Source of the DNA: Sthenelais limicola
Taxonomy: Eukaryota > Annelida > Polychaeta > Phyllodocida > Sigalionidae
Length of the DNA stretch: 64,000 nucleotides
Direction of reading: 5' to 3'
Assembly (NCBI GenBank): GCA_942159475.1
Contig: OW804096.1
Location: 109,652,194-109,716,193 of the forward strand
The notes under the pieces were generated by a model that had not been told where the DNA came from, did not search any database, and was given only the letters and a program-made list of their open reading frames with translations. Both the position numbers and the translations under genes were made by a program. How positions within the stretch are numbered: the first letter of the stretch is position 1; each line of letters opens with the position of its first letter. This document shows positions 19,340 to 29,172 of this stretch, piece by piece.

Positions 19340-19957
19340 GCGAGATATTTCTGCAGAAGCACTAAAAATGAGTTCAGTTCTTCATCATTGTTACATGTAG
19401 TATAAAAATGATTAGTTACATGGATTTTTAAACATAAACTATTGTTTCTTTAGATCATTTAGGAACCGAATCATTACCCCATCATTACAAAATGACGAAG
19501 GTTTTAGCTTTAATGTTATCCATTTTATCCGTTTATTCTTGTTTCATTAGTAGGATGGAGGAAATCGTTAGTTAGATAATATTGCTCGTGTATAAATAAC
19601 TTTGAAAGTTGGGCAAAGACAATGTACTTGAGGAATATGGGTTGTATTAGGTTTGCTTCATATTATGAAGAAAGTGACTTTAATTCATCCAAGTGATTTT
19701 ATTGTTCCGAAAATAAAAATTTGAATGAATGTCTGAGATTCAGCTTTGTGTTGTTTTGCTTGAATGTGGAATGTTGTATTTGATCTGTAGAAGGCCACAG
19801 GGAGAAGTGGTTTTAGTTAGTGACTAGTGCAACCATTAGTTCTTCTAGAACACCATCCAAACCCTTAATTGTACCTCCCATTCGTACGAGCATACCAATA
19901 CCCTACTTAGCTGCCGTGCTAAGGGACCCTTTTACTTACTGATGTTCTCTTTTACAG
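19340..19957. other. Spacer E27-E28
   Basis: AT-rich UTR/intron with AATAAA at 19712-19717. No other feature. Confidence 0.55.
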
Positions 19958-20212
19958 AGTGCATTTCTTGGGTCAGGAGTATTGGCCTACTCCTCTCCTT
20001 CCTCGGGCTGGCGGACTATGAAAAAGACTTGTGAGCATTGTGGCAAAACTTTCGGCTCGTCAAGCCAGCTCCGGAGGCACTACAGAGTTCACACAGGCGA
20101 GCGTCCGTATATGTGTGATTTGTGTGATTATAGGGCATCGCTCAAGCACCACTTGAAGGTGCACCTGGAGAGGAAACATAAGAGTATTACTGACAGTAAA
20201 AAACCCGTATAA
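19958..20212 (+). CDS. E28: two-finger C2H2 terminal exon
   Basis: 84 codons after ttctcttttacag. Leader [18 protein letters not shown], finger 1 at Cys25 ([17 protein letters not shown]), linker HTGERPYM, finger 2 at Cys53 ([17 protein letters not shown]), basic tail ITDSKKPV. Confidence 0.88.
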   Translation, partial: SAFLGSGVLAYSSPSSGWRTMKKTCEHCGKTFGSSSQLRRHYRVHTGERPYMCDLCDYRASLKHHLKVHLERKHKSITDSKKPV

Positions 20213-20655
20213 AACAGGCAGAGGGAAAGGCACATTCTAGTCGTGTAATTAAGCATCAATTGCCACAACAATCCCATCACAGAATATATATCCGAATAGT
20301 CAACACCAGATATCTACCAATGTCTAAGGTCCCATCGTATCACGTCCCCGACAATTGTGTTCAACTTCTAAAACGCTCGTTACGTGGCCCCTGCATCGAA
20401 ACAATTTTCGCCCACTCGCTTATAAATAGTTCATTATAGAATCGGGCTTGGTCTGTTGTAGCATAATCTAGTCATGGTAGAAAAGGTTCCCCTTGAATTT
20501 ATTGCCCCCCCCCCCCTTTTTTTTAAACATAAAATAACACCTCCCCTTCAATGTACAGTCCACATGGACGCATGGTCTACCGGTATTCTAAAGTATGGAT
20601 TCTGAACTTTAAAATATTGAACCCAAGTAAGCAACTTTTGTTCTCAATTTTACAG
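20213..20655. other. Spacer E28-E29
   Basis: Includes a C12T8 tract starting at 20505 that ends about 140 bp before the E29 acceptor. Confidence 0.55.
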
Positions 20656-20943
20656 GGTTTTCCCACGAAGCATCTTATTGTCAGGGAGCTTCAGGATTTG
20701 ACGAGGCCCAAGAACGCTTGCTCCACTTGTGGTAAAAATTTTAAAAACATGACAGATCTTAGCAGACATGAACGTATTCACTCGGGGGAACGGCCATTCA
20801 TTTGCACAATTTGTGGTACCACTTTCTCGATTAAAAGCAATGCTAGATCTCATATCAAGAAGAGACACACTGTGCCCGGAGATGTTGGTGATTATATATC
20901 AGTTGTGAACCGTAGTGGCGGCCCAGTACCCCACTATGTCTGA
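20656..20943 (+). CDS. E29: two-finger terminal exon, first of the HSGERPF/NAR subfamily
   Basis: 95 codons after ttctcaattttacag. Leader GFPTKHLIVRELQD, finger 1 at Cys22 (CSTCGKNFKNMTDLSRH), linker HSGERPFI, finger 2 at Cys50 (CTICGTTFSIKSNARSH) where the core Leu is Ala, then a conserved 30-residue tail: DYISVVNRSGGPVPHYV. AATAAA at 21057-21062. Confidence 0.9.
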   Translation, partial: GFPTKHLIVRELQDLTRPKNACSTCGKNFKNMTDLSRHERIHSGERPFICTICGTTFSIKSNARSHIKKRHTVPGDVGDYISVVNRSGGPVPHYV

Positions 20944-21357
20944 GAATGTTGCTCCACAGCGTACAATGGACAAATACTGTTTGAAAACAAACCTTTCAAC
21001 CCAAGATGAGTTAGTTGAAATGTATTTATTTGTGATGCTCGGTACTGTTCTGGCTAAATAAAAGTATTATAATTGTGATCTAAGTTGTTTTCTTGCCTAT
21101 CTTATCTCTTCAACGTAGAAGAAATATATGACGGTATACTACCAAAGTAGCTCTGTCCTTTCCGATGTCTGTTAAGAGGATGGGGAACCGAATTTCCGCG
21201 GCCTTTTTTTTCTCACCCCACCCCACCCCCGTGTTTGCCTCGTCATATTTACCGATTATCTTCATTTGTAGTCCGGATTCCAACTAAAAAAATACCCCAT
21301 TATTACTCGGGTGGCTTAAGAGATAAACTTTAGTAATTCATTTTCTCAATTTTACAG
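20944..21357. other. Spacer E29-E30
   Basis: UTR with AATAAA and an intron containing a C-rich pyrimidine block (about 21210-21240). Confidence 0.55.
21057..21062 (+). terminator. Polyadenylation signal for E29
   Basis: AATAAA 113 bp past the stop, followed by T/GT-rich sequence. Confidence 0.6.
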
Positions 21358-21648
21358 GGCATTGATATTTGGCGATACCATGTACCAGCAGTTCGCAATA
21401 CGACGAGGGGAAAATATGAGTGTACAACATGCGGTAAAGCATTCCAATCCACTAAAGATCTTAGCAGACATGAGCGCTCACACTCTGGAGAAAGACCTTT
21501 TGTTTGCCGTATTTGTGGTTCAACTTTCTCCATCAAAAGCAATGCCAGGTCTCATCTCAGAAAGAGACATGCCAAAACTGAAAACCTAGCGAATTACATA
21601 TCAGTTTTGAACCTCAGTGGTACTGGAGCTGTTCCCCACTACGTTTGA
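21358..21648 (+). CDS. E30: two-finger terminal exon, same subfamily as E29
   Basis: 96 codons after ttctcaattttacag (identical pre-acceptor to E29). Leader GIDIWRYHVPAVRNTTRG, finger 1 at Cys22 (CTTCGKAFQSTKDLSRH), linker HSGERPFV, finger 2 at Cys50 (CRICGSTFSIKSNARSH), tail NYISVLNLSGTGAVPHYV. It has no Met near its start; the frame is fixed by the acceptor and by homology to E29. Confidence 0.9.
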   Translation, partial: GIDIWRYHVPAVRNTTRGKYECTTCGKAFQSTKDLSRHERSHSGERPFVCRICGSTFSIKSNARSHLRKRHAKTENLANYISVLNLSGTGAVPHYV

Positions 21649-22073
21649 ATCTGAAGACCTTCTATACAGAAAACAGTACATTGATATATGTACCAAGAAA
21701 TGTTCATCATGAGAAATAGACATTCAAAGATATCCATTGTGCCATGGTGTACCCAACTGGAAGAATAGTTAGTCATTATGTTTAACATTTAGTTGGAGGA
21801 ATCGCCCCATGAATAGTCGAGTGCTATATTTCCCGTGACATTAATATGCTATAACATTGTTTCCTGAATCTACCGATATTGATATCCATTGTCAATTCTG
21901 ACCCTTCATGAAAACATACACCATACAAATCAAATGTGATTGTTTTAATCTGATTTATCTGACCTCAACATTGAAAAACGGAGGTATTATAGCCTACATA
22001 CTTCAGGTGATATCTTTTATGTATGCTTGTGCAGGTTGAACTAAGTAAGCAAATCCCTTTCTCACTTTTACAG
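21649..22073. other. Spacer E30-E31
   Basis: Contains the E31-like fragment at 21711-21810 and intron. Confidence 0.55.
21711..21810 (+). pseudogene. 3' fragment of a decayed E31/E34-type exon
   Basis: The end of finger 2, the tail and the start of the 3' UTR of E31 are recognisable (aatagacattcaaaga, tatccattgtg, acccaactggaagaata, taacatttagttgg) with an internal deletion. The fingers themselves are gone. Confidence 0.78.
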
Positions 22074-22361
22074 GGCTTCCTTTTCGAGAAATTCCATATC
22101 AAGGAACAACAGAATATTGTGAAGAGAAAAGCATCTTGCGCCACATGTGGTAAATCATTTATATCCATTAGAGACTTGAGCCGACATGAACGCACTCACT
22201 CTGGAGAACGGCCATTTCTTTGTCAGATTTGTGGTTCCACATTTACAGTTAAAGGCAATGCACGGGCGCATTTGAGAAATAGACATTCAAAGACTGAAAA
22301 TATAGACGGATTTATATCCATTGTGTACCCAACTGGAAGAACACCAAGTCATTATGTGTAA
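22074..22361 (+). CDS. E31: two-finger terminal exon, NAR subfamily
   Basis: 95 codons after ctcacttttacag. Leader GFLFEKFHIKEQQNIVK, finger 1 at Cys22 (CATCGKSFISIRDLSRH), linker HSGERPFL, finger 2 at Cys50 (CQICGSTFTVKGNARAH, core Leu to Ala), tail GFISIVYPTGRTPSHYV. Its second half is nearly identical to that of E34. AATAAA at 22749-22754. Confidence 0.9.
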   Translation, partial: GFLFEKFHIKEQQNIVKRKASCATCGKSFISIRDLSRHERTHSGERPFLCQICGSTFTVKGNARAHLRNRHSKTENIDGFISIVYPTGRTPSHYV

Positions 22362-23601
22362 CATTTAGTTGGAAGATTCTCCCCTTGTTCCTGAGAACCT
22401 GTTAACTTGTTCCTGCTGTATATAATAATTTGTGACATTATCTATGGAATATTGATAATTTTACGTTAGTTGTGAACCTCTTTGTTTGTTTTTTTATTTA
22501 TAAGCTCTCGTACAAGTACGATATTTTCAGCTTACAGTTAATACATTTCATTAAGCAGCTTATGCAGGGTGATTTGCTACTAAAGAAAGTAAAGAAGCAT
22601 AAATTATTTGGGGTCCTGTTGTTTACTTCGCTGTGGCACTGGAGTATTACTTCTGATCTTGAAAGCATTACTCCTATATTATAGTGTCCTGACTGCTTCA
22701 TACATGTTATCAGATAAGTCAGTTTTTAACTAGTACATTTGGATATTAAATAAAGCGAACAGAAATAAAACGATAAACGGAAATGCAGCAGTTTGTTGTC
22801 TTCTGATCCTACGATTTTAGCATGATAAATGGATATGTAACAAACGCAAGGTTTTAAAAGGGTTATCTTTAAATGACTGCCAGATATGTATGGCAATGAA
22901 TCGTAAGATAAGAGGGAGGGGTAGATGGCCCAATCCCAAGATGGAGGTCTAGGTCTGGGTCTCCCACACAATATTGCAAGGTTTATGTTAAAGATATGTG
23001 CTGTGCACACCACCTAGTGCATCCTGATATCTGTGCATCCTGCAGTGTAGCTGAAATCCCTTTTAGTGTCGCTCGGATGACAATCAAAAGCTAACCGACT
23101 AACTCTTCAGCTTCATCTGTTCTACTTAGGTCTATGAAACCTTTATCACGTCTATGAAACAAGTGACATTTCTGTGGGGAAGTCAATGGAGGTAATCGAA
23201 CCTGCCCGCTCTGAAAGTCTGGCAACTCGGAATACAAGCGATACAACTTGCACACCACTGGAAACCAAAGAGAAATTTCATAAGTTTGTCTCTGATCCCG
23301 TGGCTTTAGTTTGATAAAAAGGATATGAAACAATGCTCATGAGTTACACAAATGACAGCCCCATTCTCTGACAGCACTCACCTAATCACTTTAAATAAAT
23401 AAAGGAATGGTAGATGTATTTGAATTATATGGAAGGTCTTTATTGCAGATCATTACGGTGGTGTTAATTTTTCTAAATTCTATTGAAGATTATTTAGTAC
23501 AAGGTGCACTGCATTCCACAAACAGAAATTATATGTGTTCTATCGGGAATCTGGCTAATGACTACCAAATATGTAAGCAACCCTTGTTCTTACTTTTACA
23601 G
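22362..23601. other. Spacer E31-E32
   Basis: UTR and a 1.2 kb intron. The block near 22790-22860 (ttgttgtcttctgatcct...gatatg) recurs at about 24252 and 26440, marking a repeated unit of exon plus spacer. Confidence 0.6.
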
Positions 23602-23886
23602 GGCTGTCTTGTAGGGCAATTTGATGTCATGGGACCACAGAATAAAGAGAGAAAAAGGTTTGCTTGTTCCACATGTGGTAAACCTTTTCGACATCAAAAA
23701 GACCTCGTCAGACATGAACGCATTCACTCAGGAGAACGACCATTTACTTGTAGGATTTGTAGTTTCACCTTTGCTCAGAAAAGTAATGCAAGGACGCATT
23801 TGAGAGCAAAACATTCATTGACAGGAGATGTTGAACATCTGATAACTGTTGTGAAGAGAGGAGGGTCAGGACCTGTCTATACCTGA
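23602..23886 (+). CDS. E32: two-finger terminal exon, NAR subfamily
   Basis: 94 codons after ttcttacttttacag. Leader GCLVGQFDVMGPQNKERK, finger 1 at Cys22 (CSTCGKPFRHQKDLVRH), linker HSGERPFT, finger 2 at Cys50 (CRICSFTFAQKSNARTH), tail EHLITVVKRGGSGPVYT. Close to E33 and E35. AATAAA at 23968-23973. Confidence 0.9.
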   Translation, partial: GCLVGQFDVMGPQNKERKRFACSTCGKPFRHQKDLVRHERIHSGERPFTCRICSFTFAQKSNARTHLRAKHSLTGDVEHLITVVKRGGSGPVYT

Positions 23887-24821
23887 AGTTGGGTGGGTGA
23901 TATCTGGGAACTACTTATTGTATGTTAATACAGAAACGTGAAATACCAAAGAACAGATTCAGGCAGTAATAAAGGTGATTCGATTTTTGATTTGTTTCAG
24001 TTATTAACAAAAATATCTAGTTCCTGTGGGATTTTCAATTATTATTTAATTATGATGATATTGGAAAATTGATTATTTTACATCAGTTAACCTCTGTAAC
24101 CTGACCCCCCCACTGCCTGAAAGTGGTATTACTCAAGATCAATTACGTTAGTGCCCTGACTGCTGCTTACATGTACGACCAGTCAGTTTTTAACATGTTA
24201 TAATTATATTAAACTGAGCGAAGATGAATAAAAAAAAGATATTTCCACATATTGTTGTCTTCTCCTGATCCTATAGTTTTAACTTGATAAGTGGATATGA
24301 ATCAAATGCAAAGAAACCAGCGACATGTACAACATTCTTAATGTTCGGTGCCCATACTTAAAGAATGGTAGATTTTAAATTCTATTCATTTAGGCGGAAG
24401 ATGTATGTTCTTCATTAATCCTTTTTTCGTTAAACTTGTTCCGCCTATTCTACAGTAAAAAATATTTGATACTAGTGTGAAAGGTGTGAAGTCATTATCG
24501 GACCAGATTCATGACTTAGTTGTCACTCAGTCCCACCCCTGTCCATGCTTACCCAGCTGGACCCATCTCGACCTTTTTTTTCTTTTTTTTCCTTTCTTCT
24601 CTCGCCTTACTTCTATCTTCAGTTCCACTGAACTGAAGGCTTAAGACGATTAACGCCGAAGGACCTACTAAACCTTTAATCCTTTAAAAGCTCAACTGTT
24701 CTTGTTAAAGATTCTTTGGTTTATGTTACAATGCCTTCCAAAAAGAGACAGCATGTGTTCCATAGGGGATCTAGCCAATGACAACCAAATACGTAAGCAA
24801 CCCTTGTTCTTACTTTTACAG
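23887..24821. other. Spacer E32-E33
   Basis: UTR with AATAAA, second copy of the repeated intron block (about 24252), a C7 tract and a T-rich pyrimidine stretch (24574-24600). No gene. Confidence 0.55.
23968..23973 (+). terminator. Polyadenylation signal for E32
   Basis: AATAAA followed by ggtgatt, 81 bp past the stop; the same signal plus [ag]gtgatt context occurs after E33 (25191). Confidence 0.65.
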
Positions 24822-25106
24822 GGCTTTCTTGTAGGGCAATCTGATGCCCAGGAACCACAGAATGTAATGAAGAAAAGGTATGCTTGTTCCACATGTGGTA
24901 AACGTTTTCGACATCAGAACGACCTCGCCAGACATGACCGCACACACTCAGGAGAAAGACCATTTAGTTGTAGGATTTGTGATATGACCTTCACTCAAAA
25001 AGGTTCTGTTCGAGGGCATTTGAGAGCTAAGCACTCAATGACAGGAGACATTGAGCATTTGATATCAGTCATGACTAGTGGACAGTCAGGACCTGTCTAT
25101 ACCTGA
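24822..25106 (+). CDS. E33: two-finger terminal exon, NAR subfamily variant
   Basis: 94 codons after ttcttacttttacag. Leader GFLVGQSDAQEPQNVMK, finger 1 at Cys22 (CSTCGKRFRHQNDLARH), linker HSGERPFS, finger 2 at Cys50 (CRICDMTFTQKGSVRGH; Val at the core Leu site), tail EHLISVMTSGQSGPVYT. AATAAA at 25191-25196. Confidence 0.9.
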   Translation, partial: GFLVGQSDAQEPQNVMKKRYACSTCGKRFRHQNDLARHDRTHSGERPFSCRICDMTFTQKGSVRGHLRAKHSMTGDIEHLISVMTSGQSGPVYT

Positions 25107-25190
25107 AGTTGGCCTTTTAGTGAAGGAATACTTGAGACCTGTTTATGTTAATATGGATGTGTTTGCTACTGTAGAATCGGTATAGGGTGA

Positions 25191-25196
25191 AATAAA
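25191..25196 (+). terminator. Polyadenylation signal for E33
   Basis: AATAAAAGTGATT, 84 bp past the stop, matching the context after E32 and E35. Confidence 0.65.
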
Positions 25197-25294
25197 AGTG
25201 ATTTGAAATTGCTCATTTGATTCTAATGAGAATTTGGATTATCTAAGTTATAGGGCTCAGTGTTATTTAAGATGGGGAGTTTTCACTACTAACT

Positions 25295-25415
25295 GGTGGA
25301 GTAGAGAACCACCTGAACGTTTTAAGATCTTCAGAGAGACGACGATTTTTAATGTTGAATGTTCCTTTTATTGTTTCTCAACATTTCGAGAGCTTTGCTC
25401 CCTTCTTCAGGAGTA
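25295..25415 (-). repeat. Dispersed repeat with a hammerhead-like end motif
   Basis: The stretch ccacctgaacgttttaagat and the following aatgttgaatgttcctttt recur in diverged form at about 29585-29640, so this is a repeat. On the minus strand it reads CTGAAGA, a G/C hairpin (GGGAGC-AAA-GCTCTC), then GAAA, resembling the catalytic core of hammerhead ribozymes found in Penelope-like and retrozyme elements. The match is partial (one extra A after the core), so this reading is tentative. Confidence 0.4.
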
Positions 25416-25739
25416 AAGGATGATACAAGTGTTATTTAAGTTTCGAGGGAGATCATTCTAAAGGAGATTGCTAGGTTCAGTATTCATGGTGTTCCCACAT
25501 CTCCTGTCGATTTAGACCTCAAAGTAATAAAAAAGTATTAATCTGAGGTCAAACATTTAGCAACGAAGCATAGCTGCTACCAATGTTTGAAAGTAAAACA
25601 TCAGTGCAGGTAACCTTACCTCGTAATAACCAAACATGCTATCTTGTGAACTGGCGCTATACATCAATAGCTTACTTCCCCCTCTCTCAGATTTAATCAT
25701 AGCATCATCACAGGTATGTAGGCAGATTCTGTTCTCTTT

Positions 25740-25830
25740 AGAGTGGGGTGAGAGGATTCCATGTCGGAATAGGACATGGTGAAGAGAAAAGTATCCTGAA
25801 CCACATACGTGTAGGATAACATTTTTAGCC
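25740..25830 (+). pseudogene. Remnant of an E31-type leader and finger 1 start
   Basis: The sequence gattccatgtcggaataggacatggtgaagagaaaagtatcctgaaccacatacgtg-like stretch follows the E31 leader and first Cys codons (aattccatatc..., gtgaagagaaaagcatc, ccacatgtgg), but is broken. It lies in the intron just before hybrid exon E34. Confidence 0.65.
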
Positions 25831-25903
25831 CTTGGGCAAACCTTGTTCTTACCATTTTATTAGAGATCTCAGCTGTAAGCAAAACTTGTTCTTACTTTTA
25901 CAG

Positions 25904-26191
25904 GGCTTTCCTGTAAGGGCATTTGATGCAATGGGACCACAGAATAAAGAGAAGAAAAGGTTTGCTTGTTCCACATGTGGTAAACGTTTTCAACATCAGA
26001 ACGACCTCGCCAGGCATGAACGCATTCACTCAGGAGAACGGCCTTTTCTTTGTCAGATTTGTGGTTCCACATTTACAGTTAAAGGTAATGCACGGGCCCA
26101 TTTGAGGAATAGACATTCAAAGACTGCAGATTTTGAGAGATTTATATCCGTGGTGTACCCAACAGGACGAGCAGTTAGTCATTATGTTTAA
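25904..26191 (+). CDS. E34: hybrid two-finger terminal exon (E35-like front, E31-like back)
   Basis: 95 codons after ttcttacttttacag. Leader GFPVRAFDAMGPQNKEKK and finger 1 at Cys22 (CSTCGKRFQHQNDLARH) match E33/E35; finger 2 at Cys50 (CQICGSTFTVKGNARAH), the tail (RFISVVYPTGRAVSHYV) and the 3' UTR match E31. The switch lies at the HSGERPFL linker. Intact frame, so probably functional. AATAAA at 26413-26418. Confidence 0.9.
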   Translation, partial: GFPVRAFDAMGPQNKEKKRFACSTCGKRFQHQNDLARHERIHSGERPFLCQICGSTFTVKGNARAHLRNRHSKTADFERFISVVYPTGRAVSHYV

Positions 26192-26265
26192 CATTTAGTT
26201 GGAAGAGTCTCCCATTCTTCCGTCATTATGTTCAACATTTAGTTGGAAGAGTCTCCCATTGTTCC
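26178..26265. repeat. ~43 bp tandem duplication across the E34 stop
   Basis: gtcattatgtt[tc]aacatttagttggaagagtctcccatt occurs twice in a row; the first copy contains the last codons (HYV) and stop of E34. Confidence 0.75.
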
Positions 26266-26724
26266 TAAGACCAATACCCAAGATAATGGATATTTTGCCA
26301 ATTATTCTTACCTGTGTTACAGAGGGGTTGAACCAAACATTTAGATCTGTGTCCCGATTGCTGTTTACATGTAATATGATCATTAGTCAACTAGTTGATA
26401 AAACAAAATGATAATAAAACACAAAAGAAATTCCAACAGTTTGTTGTCTTCTCCTGATTCTACTATTTTAGCTTGATAAGTGGTTATAAAACAAATTGAA
26501 GCAAGTTACACACACACATGGTCACTGTATTGTATACCTTCACTGACATATAGGATTTACAGATACATTGCAGATATTACTGAATATAACAGTGGTGTTA
26601 ATTTATCTAAATTTTATTGATGGTAAATACACATGCCTTCCAAGTGAGAAATAGCATGTGTTCCATAAGGGGTCTGTCCAAAGACTACCAAATATGTAAG
26701 CAAACCTTGTTCTTACTTTTACAG
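26192..26724. other. Spacer E34-E35
   Basis: UTR with a tandem duplication and AATAAA, then the third copy of the repeated intron block (about 26440). Confidence 0.6.
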
Positions 26725-27009
26725 GGCTTTCCTGTAGGGCAATTTGATGCCATGGGACCACAGCATAAAGAGAAGAAAAGGTTTGCTTGTTCTGCATGTG
26801 GTAAAGGTTTTCATCATCAGAAAGACCTCGTCAGACACAAACGCACTCACTCAGGAGAACGCCCGTTTACCTGTAGGATTTGTAGTTTCACCTTCACTCA
26901 AAAAAGTTCTGTTCGAGGGCATTTGAGAACTAAACACTCAATGTCCGGAGATGTTGAGCATCTGATATCAGTTGTGAAGAGTGGCGGGCCAGGACCCCTC
27001 TATTCCTGA
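26725..27009 (+). CDS. E35: two-finger terminal exon, NAR subfamily variant
   Basis: 94 codons after ttcttacttttacag. Leader GFPVGQFDAMGPQHKEKK, finger 1 at Cys22 (CSACGKGFHHQKDLVRH), linker HSGERPFT, finger 2 at Cys50 (CRICSFTFTQKSSVRGH), tail EHLISVVKSGGPGPLYS. AATAAA at 27079-27084. Confidence 0.9.
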   Translation, partial: GFPVGQFDAMGPQHKEKKRFACSACGKGFHHQKDLVRHKRTHSGERPFTCRICSFTFTQKSSVRGHLRTKHSMSGDVEHLISVVKSGGPGPLYS

Positions 27010-27078
27010 CGTTGGAATATTGGGCACCTGTCTATCTTAAAATGGACAAGTTTACTACCATAGGATTATATTGGTTGA

Positions 27079-27084
27079 AATAAA
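27079..27084 (+). terminator. Polyadenylation signal for E35
   Basis: AATAAAAGTCCTT, 69 bp past the stop. Confidence 0.6.
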
Positions 27085-27449
27085 AGTCCTTAGAATTCAG
27101 TTTTGTTTCTATTTCTTCGATCTTAGTGGAAAGCATAGTGTGATTTCATTTCCTAAGATACACAATAAATACTCCACCCTATTTAAGTTGGGATCGGTGG
27201 AGATAAATGGTGGGCATGCTAATCGTATTAATTTTGGCCGAACTTGGGGCCCCTACATTAATATATTAAATGGGGATTTAGAATAAATCAACTGTCGTCC
27301 TGGCTGGAATTCGATCAATCAACATGATATCTAGGTTACAATCGCTTAATCTGAAGTAGGTAAAACAAAGTAGGATGGCAGCGGATTCCTGTCTAGACTA
27401 TTTGTTACGTTTATGGAACTCTATCATCTATTAGTTTTGCGTCTTTCAG

Positions 27450-27681
27450 CTAGTAATTCCTGACCTACCTGCGGGTAGGAAAGGGGACAGTTAATTCATT
27501 TGCAATATCTGTGGAACGGGATTCAAATTTTGATTCTCAGTCGCATTCCGATGAGAAGCCCTATGTGTCTGCCAATGCTGCTCATGGCTGGAAGCAATCC
27601 ACGTTTCAACACCTCAGGAAAGTGCACTCTATTGAAGAAAACCTTATTCAGTTCGTAGAAGGAAGCATCCTGGTGAACTAA
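27450..27681 (+). pseudogene. Decayed terminal exon with intact acceptor (E36-related)
   Basis: After a good acceptor (gcgtctttcag, ending 27449) the phase-0 frame runs 14 codons to a TAA. Then a shifted frame keeps CNICGTGF, and a further frame keeps EKPYV, KQSTFQHLRKVH and a long open tail (EENLIQFVEGSILVN, stop 27679). Finger 1 has lost its His pair and finger 2 its Cys pair. Confidence 0.75.
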
Positions 27682-27849
27682 GACAAAAGTGGCTCATATC
27701 TGTGTCTAAAAATAATTTCAATCCTATCATTGGGAGTCGATACTTGAATGACTAATGGTAGTACTATAATGCTGATCTGTCCTGAATATATTGCCATAGC
27801 AGCGCACAGCCAACGGGTGATGACCATACTTCTTTTTCTTTTTTTTCAG

Positions 27850-28137
27850 ACGCCCGAATCAGCCAATCAATATTTTCTTAAGAAAGCTGGTGAAAAGAAG
27901 AAGTTTTACTGCAACTTTTGTCAGAAGGAGTTTTCCTACCGCTGTGACATGTTGAGGCATGCTATGAGTCACACTGGAGAGAAGCCCTTTGTGTGCACCA
28001 TCTGTCGGGTGGCATATGCCCGCAGGTTTGCCACCAGAACCCATGTCAGAAGGGTCCACGCAGTGGAAGGAAATCTAGATTCTTATATTATAGAAGTGAG
28101 GCAGGATCAAAATGAATATCGCAATACGGAGATTTGA
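27850..28137 (+). CDS. E36: two-finger C2H2 terminal exon
   Basis: 95 codons after a strong tract (ctttttcttttttttcag). Leader TPESANQYFLKKAGEKKK, finger 1 at Cys21 (CNFCQKEFSYRCDMLRH), linker HTGEKPFV, finger 2 at Cys49 (CTICRVAYARRFATRTH; core Leu to Thr), tail LDSYIIEVRQDQNEYRN. E37 begins 159 bp later. Confidence 0.88.
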   Translation, partial: TPESANQYFLKKAGEKKKFYCNFCQKEFSYRCDMLRHAMSHTGEKPFVCTICRVAYARRFATRTHVRRVHAVEGNLDSYIIEVRQDQNEYRNTEI

Positions 28138-28296
28138 TTACAGTCGAACCTCGTGAATAATGAACAGGCATTTCAAAGGAATTACCAGGGCTGAAGGACT
28201 TCATGTTAGGGCGTTATTCTATTTTTCTATAAAAGAAATAACCCTAAACCAGAAAAAGCAACGTTAGTGATCTCTTGGTTTTTCTCTTGATTCCAG

Positions 28297-28617
28297 CAAC
28301 CTTCGCTTTCCGACCAAAGACAGTCAGTCAGCACCTCGAGTGAAGACGACGGAAGGTACTCGTGCAGCTTCTGTGGGAAGGTTTTTAATTTCCCATCTGT
28401 TTTAAAGGCCCACCTCCGCGCGCACACAGGCGAAAAACCCTTCGTGTGCACCATTTGCAACTTTGCTGCTAGTGTGAAAAGTAACTTGAGGGCGCACATC
28501 AGGCAGGCCCACGACAAGTACGGAAACGTAAATGCTTTTATCCAAGAACTCATCCCGCAGCCATCACATGTTATTTGTAGTAATTCTCAACTTAAACAAA
28601 CAACCTGGATGCTGTAA
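28297..28617 (+). CDS. E37: two-finger C2H2 terminal exon (no Met until the last codons)
   Basis: 106 codons after tctcttgattccag (28283-28296), fully open. Ser/Gln/Asp-rich leader ([19 protein letters not shown]), finger 1 at Cys23 ([17 protein letters not shown]), linker HTGEKPFV, finger 2 at Cys51 ([17 protein letters not shown]), tail [22 protein letters not shown] at 28843-28848. Confidence 0.88.
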   Translation, partial: QPSLSDQRQSVSTSSEDDGRYSCSFCGKVFNFPSVLKAHLRAHTGEKPFVCTICNFAASVKSNLRAHIRQAHDKYGNVNAFIQELIPQPSHVICSNSQLKQTTWML

Positions 28618-29172
28618 TACTCACGTTGTTGTATAAGTGAAAGCCTTCCAGGAATATGCGAAAATCAAAACTAAGTGGAAGTAGTTCACAATCAAGGGCG
28701 GATTTATCCTCAATCAATATTTAGTTGGTTCATACGGACTATGGTATATTGATTATTATCTGCAACGAATTTGATTTCACTTTTATTGTGTAAATTTCTC
28801 TAGTTGATGGATTGCCACGGTTTCGTTGATGGTACGTTCTCAAATAAACAGACACATTGACGAGTTTTCCTTCTAATTCATCTCATGCTAATACATGTTT
28901 ATATATACCTGATACATAACTTTTTTTCTCTTCATGATTTGAAAGGGTCCCTAGCCATAAGTTTCTAAGGCAACTTCCTTTAGTTCTCCTGCTTAGTTCT
29001 CCTGCTTCGACCTGTTCAGGAGGTGAAGGGCACTGTTGAAGGTACCTCAGCAAAAGGCTTTAACGTCAGTATGAATAGATCTATCTCTAAATACCAAATA
29101 ATTCTGAGGAATAATAACCATTATTCAGAGATGTTACCTGAAGGAAAGTGAATTTGCTGTTCTGTTTTACAG
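28618..29172. other. Spacer E37-E38
   Basis: UTR with AATAAA (28843-28848) and intron; a short direct repeat (ttagttctcctgc twice near 28980-29005). Nothing else. Confidence 0.55.

Larger units (their letters stand above)
25107..25903. other. Spacer E33-E34
   Basis: UTR, the repeat at 25295-25415, the E31-like remnant at 25740-25830, and two successive acceptor-like tracts (accattttattag and cttacttttacag). Confidence 0.6.
27010..27849. other. Spacer E35-E36
   Basis: UTR with AATAAA (27079), the pseudo-exon 27450-27681, and a T-rich tract before E36. Confidence 0.6.
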
